A stretch of 64,000 bases of DNA from Bog-159 sp963785255. GTDB lineage: Bacteria; Acidobacteriota; Terriglobia; Bryobacterales; Bryobacteraceae. The translations under genes and the position numbers were made by a program. The notes below the pieces were generated by a model. The model was not told the origin of the DNA, searched no databases, and saw only the letters and a list, made by a program, of their open reading frames with translations. How positions within the stretch are numbered: the first letter of the stretch is position 1; the number at the start of each line of letters is the position of its first letter. The stretch covers positions 186,001 through 250,000 of the forward strand of contig CAWAUR010000008.1 in assembly GCA_963785255.1 (NCBI GenBank), read 5' to 3'. Of this stretch, positions 26,238 through 34,256 are shown one piece after another.

Positions 26238-28475
26238 ATGAAGAAAATCCCGCAGTTGACCTGTTTGGCCCTCATGGCCACCGCCGCGCTGGCGCCCGCC
26301 GCCGACGCTCCCACCCTGCGCGGCTACGCTCCGCAATCGGCGCGCACGGAGCACGATTGGGAAGTGATGTTCCGCGCGATTCCCAGCCCCCAAAACCTGC
26401 ACGATTACATGCAGCGTCTCTCCGCGCGCCCGCACCACGTCGGCTCGCCGTACGACAAAGACAACGCCGAATGGATCCTGGGGAAATTCAAAGAGTGGGG
26501 CCTGGATGCGCATATCGAGACGTTCGATGTGCTCTTTCCTACGCCCAAGACGCGTGAAGTAGAACTGGTTGCGCCCGAGCATTTCACGGCCAAGCTGATG
26601 GAGCCCACCGTGCCCGGCGACCCCACTTCCGGCCAGCACGATGAACAACTGCCCACCTACAACGCCTACTCGATCGATGGAGATGTGACCGCGCCGCTGG
26701 TTTACGTGAACTACGGCGTGCCCGCCGACTACGAGCAACTCGACCGCCTGGGAGTTTCGGTGAAGGGCGCGATCGTGATCTCGCGTTACGGCGGTTCGTG
26801 GCGCGGCATCAAGCCCAAAGTCGCGGCGGAGCACGGCGCCATCGGCTGCATCATTTATTCCGATCCGCGTGAAGACGGTTACTTCGCGGGCGAAGTGTAT
26901 CCGCAAGGTCCCTACCGGCCGCGCGATGGCGTGCAGCGCGGCAGCGTGATGGATATGCCCATCTATCCTGGCGATCCGTTGACGCCTGGCGTCGGCGCAT
27001 CCGCTGGCGCGAAACGATTAGCTCTTAAAGACGCGGAGACGCTCACCAAGATTCCGGTGCTGCCCATTTCGTATGGCGATGCCCAGCCGTTGCTGGCGGC
27101 GCTCACCGGCCCTGTCGCGCCGGAGGCATGGCGTGGCGCGTTGCCAATCACCTACCGCCTCGGCCCCGGACCGGCGCGCGTGCATCTGAAACTGGCCTTC
27201 AATTGGGATACGAAGACCATCTACGACGTGATCGCCAAGATTCGCGGCGCGCAATATCCGAGCGAGTGGATCATTCGCGGCAATCATCACGATGCCTGGG
27301 TGAACGGCGCCGAAGATCCCGTTTCGGGCGCCGTGGCATTGATGGAAGAAGCACGCGCCTTCGCGGAATTACAGAAGCAAGGCTGGAAACCCAAGCGCAC
27401 CATCGTCTATTGCGTGTGGGACGGCGAGGAAGAAGGGCTGCTGGGTTCCACCGAATGGGCCGAAGAACACGATCCGGAGTTGCGCGCGCATGCGGCCCTG
27501 TACATCAACTCCGATGGCAACGGCCGCGGGTTCCTGGGTATGTCCGGATCGCACTCGCTCGAAAAATTCATCAATGGCGTGGCGCGCGACGTCGAAGATC
27601 CGGAAAAGAAGATTACGGTGTGGAAGCGCGATGAGCTTCAGCGCATCGAGCGCGCGCCGGCCGCGGAGAAGGATGAGGTCCGCAAACGTTCCGACCTGCG
27701 CATCGGCGCGCTGGGTTCGGGATCGGATTACACAGTGTTTATCGATCACCTGGGTGTCGCTTCGCTGAACCTGGCTTTCGGCGGCGAAGATGGCGGCGGC
27801 ATCTATCACTCCGTCTACGACGATTTCTATTGGTACACGCATTTCGCCGATGGCGATTTCATCTATGGCCGCGCGCTGGCGCAAACCGCCGGCTCGGCTA
27901 TGATGCGCTTTGCCGATGCCGACCTGTTGCCTTACGATTTCACCGCTTTCGCCGACACAGTGAAGCGCTACGTCGACGAAGTGCAGAAGCTCTGGAAGAC
28001 GGAGCACGATGAGATCCACGAACGCAACAAGGAGATCGAGGAAGGGCTATTCAGCGCCATCGCCGATCCGCGCAAGACGCTGGTGCCGCCGCCGGTCCAG
28101 ACCGAGCCGCCGTTTTTGAATTTCGCGCCGCTCGAAAACGGCCTGGCCGCGCTCACCCGCGCCGCCGAGGACTACGATAAAGCCGAAAAGAAAGCCAAGC
28201 TCGATCAGCCGGGCCTGGAAGCCGCGAATGCAAAGCTCATCCGCACCGAGCGCGGTTTGACACTGCCTGATGGCTTGCCCGGCCGCCCGTGGTTCCAGCA
28301 TCAGATTTACGCGCCCGGTCTTTACACGGGTTACGGCGTGAAGACCTTGCCGGGAGTACGCGAAGCCATCGAGCAGAAGCATTGGGCGGAAGCCGATGCG
28401 CAGATTGTGCGCGTGGGTAAGGTGCTGGAGACGGAAGCCACGATGATCGAAGAAGCCGCTGCGGCGTTGAAGTAA
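26238..28475 (+). CDS. M28 family metallopeptidase, glutamate carboxypeptidase II-like
   Basis: The protein has 745 residues with an N-terminal signal peptide (LTCLALMATAALAPAADA). A PA domain sits in the first third (VYVNYGVPADYEQLDRLGV ... GAIVISRYG). The di-zinc M28 core follows: H and D in RGNHHDAWVNGAEDPVSG, Glu pair in WDGEEEGLLGSTEWAEEH, D in YINSDGNG, and H in GGGIYHSVYDDFYWY. A C-terminal helical transferrin-receptor dimerisation domain completes the PSMA-like architecture. It probably removes C-terminal residues from peptides in the periplasm. Confidence 0.94.
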   Translation: MKKIPQLTCLALMATAALAPAADAPTLRGYAPQSARTEHDWEVMFRAIPSPQNLHDYMQRLSARPHHVGSPYDKDNAEWILGKFKEWGLDAHIETFDVLFPTPKTREVELVAPEHFTAKLMEPTVPGDPTSGQHDEQLPTYNAYSIDGDVTAPLVYVNYGVPADYEQLDRLGVSVKGAIVISRYGGSWRGIKPKVAAEHGAIGCIIYSDPREDGYFAGEVYPQGPYRPRDGVQRGSVMDMPIYPGDPLTPGVGASAGAKRLALKDAETLTKIPVLPISYGDAQPLLAALTGPVAPEAWRGALPITYRLGPGPARVHLKLAFNWDTKTIYDVIAKIRGAQYPSEWIIRGNHHDAWVNGAEDPVSGAVALMEEARAFAELQKQGWKPKRTIVYCVWDGEEEGLLGSTEWAEEHDPELRAHAALYINSDGNGRGFLGMSGSHSLEKFINGVARDVEDPEKKITVWKRDELQRIERAPAAEKDEVRKRSDLRIGALGSGSDYTVFIDHLGVASLNLAFGGEDGGGIYHSVYDDFYWYTHFADGDFIYGRALAQTAGSAMMRFADADLLPYDFTAFADTVKRYVDEVQKLWKTEHDEIHERNKEIEEGLFSAIADPRKTLVPPPVQTEPPFLNFAPLENGLAALTRAAEDYDKAEKKAKLDQPGLEAANAKLIRTERGLTLPDGLPGRPWFQHQIYAPGLYTGYGVKTLPGVREAIEQKHWAEADAQIVRVGKVLETEATMIEEAAAALK

Positions 28476-28503
28476 GCCGTAAGAGCAGCGGATTCAGCCG
28501 TGG

Positions 28504-28531
28504 GGCAGGCCATCGTTTTTGGTGGCCTGCC
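28504..28531. terminator. Hairpin between convergent genes
   Basis: GGCAGGCCA (28504-28512) pairs with TGGCCTGCC (28523-28531) around a 10-nt loop. It lies between two convergent genes and may serve as a bidirectional terminator, though there is only a short T-run inside the loop. It shares GTGGGGCAG with the repeat mosaic at 6982-7055. Confidence 0.45.
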
Positions 28532-28562
28532 GGCTTCGAGCACGGTGCGCAGACGGAGCCCG

Positions 28563-29753
28563 CTACGCTTCACCTTCCCAGCGCGCCACTACCGCGCTCG
28601 CCAAACAGTTGCCCACCACATTCACCGACGTACGCGCCATATCCATCAGGGCGTCGATGCCTAGCAACACGGCCACGCCTTCCATCGGCAGACGGAATGT
28701 CGAAAGCGTGCCCGCCAGAATCACCAGCGCTGCGCGCGGGACTCCGGCTACGCCTTTGCTGGTCAGCATCAGGGTCAGCATCATGAGCAGTTGCTGGCCG
28801 AACGATAAGTTCACTCCCGCGGCCTGCGCCACGAACACAGAGGCCAGTGAGAGATACAGCGTACTGCCATCCAGATTGAAGCTGTAACCGGTGGGAATCA
28901 CGAAGGCCACAATATGTTTCGGCACGCCGAACTGCTCCATGTTTTCGAGCGCCAGCGGTAGGGCAGCTTCGCTCGAGGCGGTGGAAAAGGCAATCAGGAA
29001 CGGCTCGCGCACGGCGCGATAGAATGCGCCCACCGGAATGCGCACCAGAAGCACCACCGCGCCCAGCACCAGCACGACGAACAGCACCTGCGCCATGTAC
29101 ATGGTCAGGATGAGCTTGCCCAATCCGAACAGCACCGCGAAACCCTTGTTGCCCACGGTCACTGCCAGCGCCGCGCCCACGCCGAACGGCGCCAGATACA
29201 TCACATAGCGCGTGTAGCGGAACATCACTTCAGCGAGCGATTCGCAGAATGCCACCACGGGCTTGGCTTTCGCGCCCACCGCCGCACACGCCGCGCCGAA
29301 CAGGAAGGCGAACACCACGATTTCAAGCACATCGCCGCGCGCCATGGCATCGATAATGCTGGACGGGAAAACATGCTCGATCGTGGAAGCGGCGGAGGGC
29401 GGCTCATGAGTCAGCGCGGCCTCGGTGGAAGTTTGCGTCAAATGCATGCCCGCGCCCGGACGCACCACGTTCACTGCGGCGAGTCCCAGAAACAGCGCAA
29501 ACGTGGTCACGATTTCAAAGTAGACGATGGCCTTCACGCCGATGCGGCCCATGCGTTTCAGGTCGCCGCCGCTGCCCGCGATGCCGTACACCAGCGTGCC
29601 GAAAATCAGGGGCGCGATGATGGAGCGGATGAGCCGCAGAAAGATGGCGCTGATGGGGCCAAGCTGCCGCGCCACGCCGGGGGCCAACGCTCCCAAAGCC
29701 ACGCCGGCGGCCATGCCGATGAAGATCCAGGCGGTGAGCGACAGGCGCTTCAA
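28563..29753 (-). CDS. Dicarboxylate/amino acid:cation symporter (DAACS family)
   Basis: The protein has 396 residues from the TTG at 29753, which overlaps the nadK stop as TTGA. The family signatures are present: the serine-rich hairpin FSTASSEAALPLALENM and the GYSFNLDGSTLYLSLASVFVAQ segment. Eight membrane helices and two re-entrant loops are expected. It would import C4-dicarboxylates or glutamate/aspartate with Na+ or H+. The longer frame to 29855 runs into nadK and lacks support. Confidence 0.92.
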   Translation of the reverse strand: MKRLSLTAWIFIGMAAGVALGALAPGVARQLGPISAIFLRLIRSIIAPLIFGTLVYGIAGSGGDLKRMGRIGVKAIVYFEIVTTFALFLGLAAVNVVRPGAGMHLTQTSTEAALTHEPPSAASTIEHVFPSSIIDAMARGDVLEIVVFAFLFGAACAAVGAKAKPVVAFCESLAEVMFRYTRYVMYLAPFGVGAALAVTVGNKGFAVLFGLGKLILTMYMAQVLFVVLVLGAVVLLVRIPVGAFYRAVREPFLIAFSTASSEAALPLALENMEQFGVPKHIVAFVIPTGYSFNLDGSTLYLSLASVFVAQAAGVNLSFGQQLLMMLTLMLTSKGVAGVPRAALVILAGTLSTFRLPMEGVAVLLGIDALMDMARTSVNVVGNCLASAVVARWEGEA

Positions 29754-30652
29754 CGCTCGCCCCACTTCAACTTCTGGCGCAGCACGTCGAAGAACATCAT
29801 GCGCGGCGGGCGAATCAGGTGCAGCGCGTACTCGGAACTGCGGCAGACCACGCAATCGTCTTTCTTCAGCGGTTCACCGATCTGGCCGTCGATGGTGAGA
29901 AACACCGAGGAATCCTCGCCGCGGCAGCACACTTCGATCTCGCTCGATTCCGAAACCAGCACGGGCCGGTACGTGAGCATGTGCGGACAGATGGGCGTAA
30001 GGCAGATGGTGGGCACGGAGGGAAAAATGATGGGGCCGCCGGCCGAGAGCGAATACGCGGTGGATCCCGTGGGCGTAGAGACGATCAGTCCGTCGGCCTT
30101 GTACGCGCACACGAACTGGCGATCGACATAGGTATCCAGATCGATGATGCGGGCGATGGCTGCCTTGGTGAGCACCACATCGTTGAGCGCTTCGTAGCGC
30201 GAGACGACCACACCCTCGCGGCGCACCTCGGCGTGCAGCAGCTTGCGGCGGCCGATGCGATGCTCGCCGCGCAGGGCGCGCTCGAGTTCGGGATATAGCT
30301 CGTCGATGGTGATGGCAGTAAGGAATCCCAGGCCGCCCAGGTTGACGGCGAACAGCGGGATTTGCCGGCCGCCGATGGCGCGCGCGGCGGAGAGCAGCGT
30401 GCCGTCGCCACCCAGCACGATGACCAGATCGCAGCCTTCGGGCACAGCGTCGCGCGGCAGACCATCGCGACGCGCGGCGTAGACGGCGGTGCGTTCGTCA
30501 TAGCGCACGCGAATGCCGCGCGCTTCCAGCCAGGCCAGCAGCTTGGGGACCACATCGGCCGCGGCGGGCACGGCGGGCTTGGAGATCACACCTACGGTGT
30601 GAATAGTGGGTGGTGGCTGGTGGGTGGTGGATGGTGGATTACTGGTGGGCAT
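29750..30652 (-). CDS. nadK: NAD kinase
   Basis: The protein has 300 residues from the ATG at 30652. It phosphorylates NAD to NADP. GGDGTLLSAAR (the catalytic GGDGT), NLGGLGFL and STPTGSTAYSLSAGGPI are diagnostic. The first 20 residues are low-complexity Pro/Thr encoded by a TGG/CCA-rich repeat (30606-30640); a GTG just after it could be the true start. The gene overlaps the end of tlyA by 14 bases and the symporter start by 4. Confidence 0.94.
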   Translation of the reverse strand: MPTSNPPSTTHQPPPTIHTVGVISKPAVPAAADVVPKLLAWLEARGIRVRYDERTAVYAARRDGLPRDAVPEGCDLVIVLGGDGTLLSAARAIGGRQIPLFAVNLGGLGFLTAITIDELYPELERALRGEHRIGRRKLLHAEVRREGVVVSRYEALNDVVLTKAAIARIIDLDTYVDRQFVCAYKADGLIVSTPTGSTAYSLSAGGPIIFPSVPTICLTPICPHMLTYRPVLVSESSEIEVCCRGEDSSVFLTIDGQIGEPLKKDDCVVCRSSEYALHLIRPPRMMFFDVLRQKLKWGER

Positions 30653-31361
30653 ACAGCAGGAATTCCCGATTTCCTTCGGCGCCCAGAATGGGGCTCTCGA
30701 TGAGCGAAGTTCCGAATCCCAAATGCCGTGCCGCGTCTTCCACGCGGCGGCAGGCGGCTTGCTGCAACTCCGGTTCGCGCACGATTCCTCCCTTGCCCAC
30801 TTGACCTCTGCCAACTTCGAACTGCGGTTTGACAAGTATAACTAGTTCGCCGTCCGATTGTAACAGCGGGACTATGGCCGGCAGAATAAGGGTGGCGGAA
30901 ATGAAGCTGACGTCGCAGACGGCCAGGCCGATCGGCTCGCCGATATCTTCGGCGCGCAGATAGCGCGCGTTGAGTTTTTCATGCACCACCACGCGCGGAT
31001 GGCTGCGAATTTTCCAATCTAGCTGTCCCGCGCCCACATCCACGGCGTGCACGCGCGCCGCGCCATGCTGCAGCAGGCAGTCGGTGAATCCGCCGGTGGA
31101 TGCGCCGATATCGAGACACACGCGGCCGGCGACAGGGATGCCGAAGTGCGCGATGGCGGCATCCAGCTTCACTCCGCCGCGGCTCACAAACGGCGGCTGC
31201 GCCAGGATCTCGAGGCGGCTTTCGGAATCCACCGGCTGGCCGGATTTTGCGGCCTTCTGGCCATTCACCAGCACCGCGCCCGCCATAATCAACGCCTGCG
31301 CCTTTTCGCGCGACTCGGCCTTGCCGCGTTCCACCAGCAGACGGTCGAGACGCAGCTTCAT
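30639..31361 (-). CDS. tlyA: TlyA family rRNA 2'-O-methyltransferase / hemolysin-like
   Basis: The protein has 240 residues from the ATG at 31361, which overlaps the ispA stop as ATGA. An N-terminal S4 RNA-binding domain (LRLDRLLVERGKAESREKA) is followed by an FtsJ-like methyltransferase with the SAM motif CLDIGASTGGFTDCLL. Family members methylate 16S and 23S rRNA ribose. Confidence 0.93.
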   Translation of the reverse strand: MKLRLDRLLVERGKAESREKAQALIMAGAVLVNGQKAAKSGQPVDSESRLEILAQPPFVSRGGVKLDAAIAHFGIPVAGRVCLDIGASTGGFTDCLLQHGAARVHAVDVGAGQLDWKIRSHPRVVVHEKLNARYLRAEDIGEPIGLAVCDVSFISATLILPAIVPLLQSDGELVILVKPQFEVGRGQVGKGGIVREPELQQAACRRVEDAARHLGFGTSLIESPILGAEGNREFLLYAHQ

Positions 31362-32245
31362 GATTTGCGATGCACGATTAGGTCGGCCAGCTCGTGCAGA
31401 TGACCGGCATGCGCGCCGAACGGAGCGAGCGTTTCGTGCGCGCGCTGGCACTCGAGGGCCGCCATGCGGCGCGATTCCTCCACGCCATACACCGCCGGAA
31501 ACGTGATCTTATGCTGCTGGGCGTCCTTGCCGGCGGTCTTGCCGAGAGCTTCGGAAGACTCCTCCACATCGAGAATATCGTCCACGATCTGAAAGGCCAG
31601 GCCGATGTGCTCGCCGTAGCGGGAGAGCGCGTCGTATTGCGAATCGTCCGCGCCCGCGGAGATGGCTCCCAGGCGCAGACTGGCGCGCAGCAGGGCGCCG
31701 GTCTTGGCGCGATGAATGGATTCGAGCAGCGGCGCAGTGGGAGGTTCGCCTTCGCCTTCGAGGTCCGCCACTTGCCCCGCGATCATGCCGCCGACGGTGC
31801 CCGCGGCGGAAGCCAGTTCGGCGATCATGCGCGATTTGCGGTCGGCGGAGACGCTGTTCATGGCGGCCAGGACTTCAAAAGCCAGCGTGAGCAGCGAATC
31901 GCCCGCCAGAATAGCCATAGCCTCGCCGAAGACTTTGTGGGAGGTGAGCTTGCCGCGGCGGTAATCGTCGTTATCTAGCGCGGGAAGATCGTCGTGGATC
32001 AGCGAATAAGTATGGATGAATTCGAGCGCGCAAGCGGCCGTGAAGTGGGGGGGGGCAGGTTCCTGCCCGCAGGCGCGCACCGCTTCCAGACACAGAATGG
32101 GGCGGAAGCGCTTGCCTCCCGCAAAGAGGCTATAGCGCATGGCGCGATGGATGGTTTCGGGCGCCTGCGTTTCCGGCGGCGCCAGGCGATCGAGGTGCGC
32201 GTCGACTAATTGCTGCTGTTGAGCGAGGTAGTCGCGAAGGCTCAT
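31358..32245 (-). CDS. ispA: Polyprenyl (farnesyl/geranyl) diphosphate synthase
   Basis: The protein has 295 residues. The first Asp-rich motif is LIHDDLPALDNDD and the second FQIVDDILDVEES; GGKRFRPIL and the THKVFGEAMAILAGD segments (here TSHKVFGEA) fit short-chain prenyl transferases. It condenses IPP with allylic diphosphates to give FPP or GPP. It is coupled to xseB upstream and tlyA downstream by ATGA overlaps. Confidence 0.94.
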   Translation of the reverse strand: MSLRDYLAQQQQLVDAHLDRLAPPETQAPETIHRAMRYSLFAGGKRFRPILCLEAVRACGQEPAPPHFTAACALEFIHTYSLIHDDLPALDNDDYRRGKLTSHKVFGEAMAILAGDSLLTLAFEVLAAMNSVSADRKSRMIAELASAAGTVGGMIAGQVADLEGEGEPPTAPLLESIHRAKTGALLRASLRLGAISAGADDSQYDALSRYGEHIGLAFQIVDDILDVEESSEALGKTAGKDAQQHKITFPAVYGVEESRRMAALECQRAHETLAPFGAHAGHLHELADLIVHRKS

Positions 32246-32493
32246 GCTTTCTCGGGACGGAAAGGCTCGGGCAGGATTTTGCCTTCCTTGCGGATCAGCA
32301 TTTCGACGCGGGTTTCCGCCTCCTCCAATTGCTTGCGGCAGGTTTCGCTAAGGCGCATACCTTTTTCGAAGAGTTCCAGCGAGCGTTCCAGAGGCAGGTC
32401 GCCGGTCTCCAGTTCCTTGACGACCTTTTCGAGTTCGTCGAGGCAGGCCTCGAAAGGCAGGACAGGATTGGGTGGTGCGCTGGTGTCGGCCAC
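32242..32493 (-). CDS. xseB: Exodeoxyribonuclease VII small subunit
   Basis: The protein has 83 residues from the GTG at 32493. The conserved core FEACLDELEKVVKELETG followed by LPLERSLELFEKGM is the XseB signature; the C-terminus is charged coil. It partners XseA, which is not in the window. It heads the operon xseB-ispA-tlyA-nadK-symporter, all with overlapping ends. Confidence 0.94.
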   Translation of the reverse strand: MADTSAPPNPVLPFEACLDELEKVVKELETGDLPLERSLELFEKGMRLSETCRKQLEEAETRVEMLIRKEGKILPEPFRPEKA

Positions 32494-32680
32494 GCCCTCA
32501 TTGTAACGGGTGGATGGGGTGCTTAACATTTTTGGGGATCACCGGCTGAGGAAACCGCTCCTTACAGAGCCGCGACCGTCAGGAAGCGGTTTCTTTTGAG
32601 CACCCGCCCGGTACGAGCTCGGTGAATGCGTGATACCTGCAAGGACGAAACCCGTAAGGTCGGATTGTGGGATCGGCTGC
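32494..32680. other. Repeat-bearing gap upstream of xseB
   Basis: Contains the family B element at 32552-32592 and the short GGGGTGCTTAACA string, which also precedes the family B hairpin at 22115. No gene is supported. Confidence 0.7.
32552..32592. repeat. Family B element, compact
   Basis: AAACCGCTCC (left arm remnant) faces GAGCCGCGACCGTCAGGAAG with CGGTTT. The loop is almost absent, so it is a shortened hairpin of the same family. Confidence 0.8.
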
Positions 32681-32926
32681 TCAGTACCACCAAAGGCGTC
32701 TTGGACGCGCGTAGCGGCTATCGCGGGACCACCTGACCGTGCTGAAAGCCCTACCGTGGGTCAAGGTGGTCCAAGCGCGGGTTTTCAGGTCAAAAAAAAG
32801 GAGCTCTTCACCGCCGTAGCCGGCGGCGATATAGCGCCTGTCTGGAGACCAGGATGAGAGACGCCCTAACGGGCTCCGCCGGATCGCCAAAGACTGCCCA
32901 TCCGGGGACCCGCGCTGGAATGCCAT
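32681..32926 (-). pseudogene. PD40/WD40-like propeller fragment
   Basis: An 81-codon frame containing SWSPDRRYIAAGYGGEELL, FFDLKTRAWTTLTHG and VRWSRDSRYA, which are successive blades of a TolB-like propeller as found in the kinase at 18460-21270 and in winged-helix regulators. No start domain or remaining blades exist nearby, and the ends are abrupt, so it is a leftover of a larger gene. Confidence 0.6.
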
Positions 32927-32929
32927 ACG

Positions 32930-34138
32930 TCAAAGCGCCATCCACTGTTTGATCTGCTGGTACACGGCGGGCGCATTGAGCAGGTCAAAATGACTCAGCC
33001 CATAACCAACCCACTGCCGGGATTTAGCGAATGCCAAGGTTCGCTGCGGATCTTTGTGGCGGCCCAAGGCGCTCTCTACGGGCACCAACCCATCTCCGAG
33101 CAGACTGGCGAAACCGCACGCTCTTTGGCTGGTGGAAGCCGCCATCGCGTAACACCTTACCTTGTCCGGTAGGGGCAACGCGCAGCGAAAGTCCCCAGAG
33201 GGGCGGAAGCGATCGCGCCCGGTCCAATCGTCGTCCACAAGGTTGCCGTGGCCCAGGTCCGTGACTCCCGCACTGCGAATGCGGCCCAGACGGGCGAGCG
33301 CGGCGGTGTACGGACTTAACCCAAAGACAGCGTTTACCCAGTTCCCTCCGCGCTCCAGCGGCGTGCCGTGGTGCGGCGTGCCGAGGAAGAAGATCTGGCG
33401 CAGATAGCGCGGCCAGCGGTACCCCGCCGCGAAGCCATAGTGATGCGCACTGCGCGCCAGCATGCCACCCATGCTGTGGCCGATCATCGCGATTTCTTCG
33501 AGCGGCACGGGCCATTGCTCGACCAGCGTCTCGAGTAAATCGGCGAAGCGTCGTCCGTTGGTGGAGATATGCAGCCCGCTGTTGTAGTGCAGATAAACCG
33601 GAGTGTATCCCAAGTCGCGAGCCAGGGCCGCTCCATGGTTGTGCCCCTTGCGGGTCCATTGCAGATCGCTCATGCATAGGCCGTGCGCCAATACCACCAG
33701 CTTTCCGCTTGGCTGAGGAATCGCGCGCGCCAAAGCAGGGCGTTCGAGAATTAGTGTCTTGCCGCTCTGGCGCAGACTCATGGAGATGGCCAGCGGATTT
33801 CCGGTCGCGGCCAGGTAGTCGCCCATCACGCCGTTCAGCGCCGCCAGCACAGCCTCGCGTCCGGGCGGCGAATGCCTCTCCCCTAGCAGGGGTATTAGCG
33901 GAGAGAGCAGGGCATCGATTCCGGTTCCCACCAACCCGGTTGCCGCGCGGATGCTCTTATAAACCAGCCCCGTAATGCCGCTGGTGGAACCCTGTAATGG
34001 TGTATCCAGAATTCCGGGGCTCCGTGAGATGTTGAGGTGCATCGCCTCTACAACATCCACTAGTCCCGCGGTGGCGCTAACCGCCAGACGGCTAAAACCC
34101 AGAAGATCGGAGGGATGAATGGGACTTGTCTTAGTCAT
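32930..34138 (-). CDS. Alpha/beta hydrolase (PGAP1/lipase-like)
   Basis: The protein has 402 residues from the ATG at 34138; the frame continues to 34345 without supporting features. The oxyanion-hole region VVLAHGLCMSDLQW, the nucleophile elbow IGHSMGGMLARSA, a GDGLVPVESALG segment (likely acid region) and SHFDLLNAPAVY (likely catalytic His) form the expected triad. No clear signal peptide; two weakly hydrophobic helices lie in the first 110 residues. The substrate is unknown, and esterase or lipase activity is inferred. Confidence 0.82.
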   Translation of the reverse strand: MTKTSPIHPSDLLGFSRLAVSATAGLVDVVEAMHLNISRSPGILDTPLQGSTSGITGLVYKSIRAATGLVGTGIDALLSPLIPLLGERHSPPGREAVLAALNGVMGDYLAATGNPLAISMSLRQSGKTLILERPALARAIPQPSGKLVVLAHGLCMSDLQWTRKGHNHGAALARDLGYTPVYLHYNSGLHISTNGRRFADLLETLVEQWPVPLEEIAMIGHSMGGMLARSAHHYGFAAGYRWPRYLRQIFFLGTPHHGTPLERGGNWVNAVFGLSPYTAALARLGRIRSAGVTDLGHGNLVDDDWTGRDRFRPSGDFRCALPLPDKVRCYAMAASTSQRACGFASLLGDGLVPVESALGRHKDPQRTLAFAKSRQWVGYGLSHFDLLNAPAVYQQIKQWMAL

Positions 34139-34256
34139 GTCAACGCCTCTGAAGCCGGTAAGGTTGGGACCAATAGCGCTCGACTGCGAGTGTAACGCAC
34201 CACAAGGATCCGAGCAACGGGGAGCGCCGGTCAAAAGCCGGGGAACGCTGCGCATC

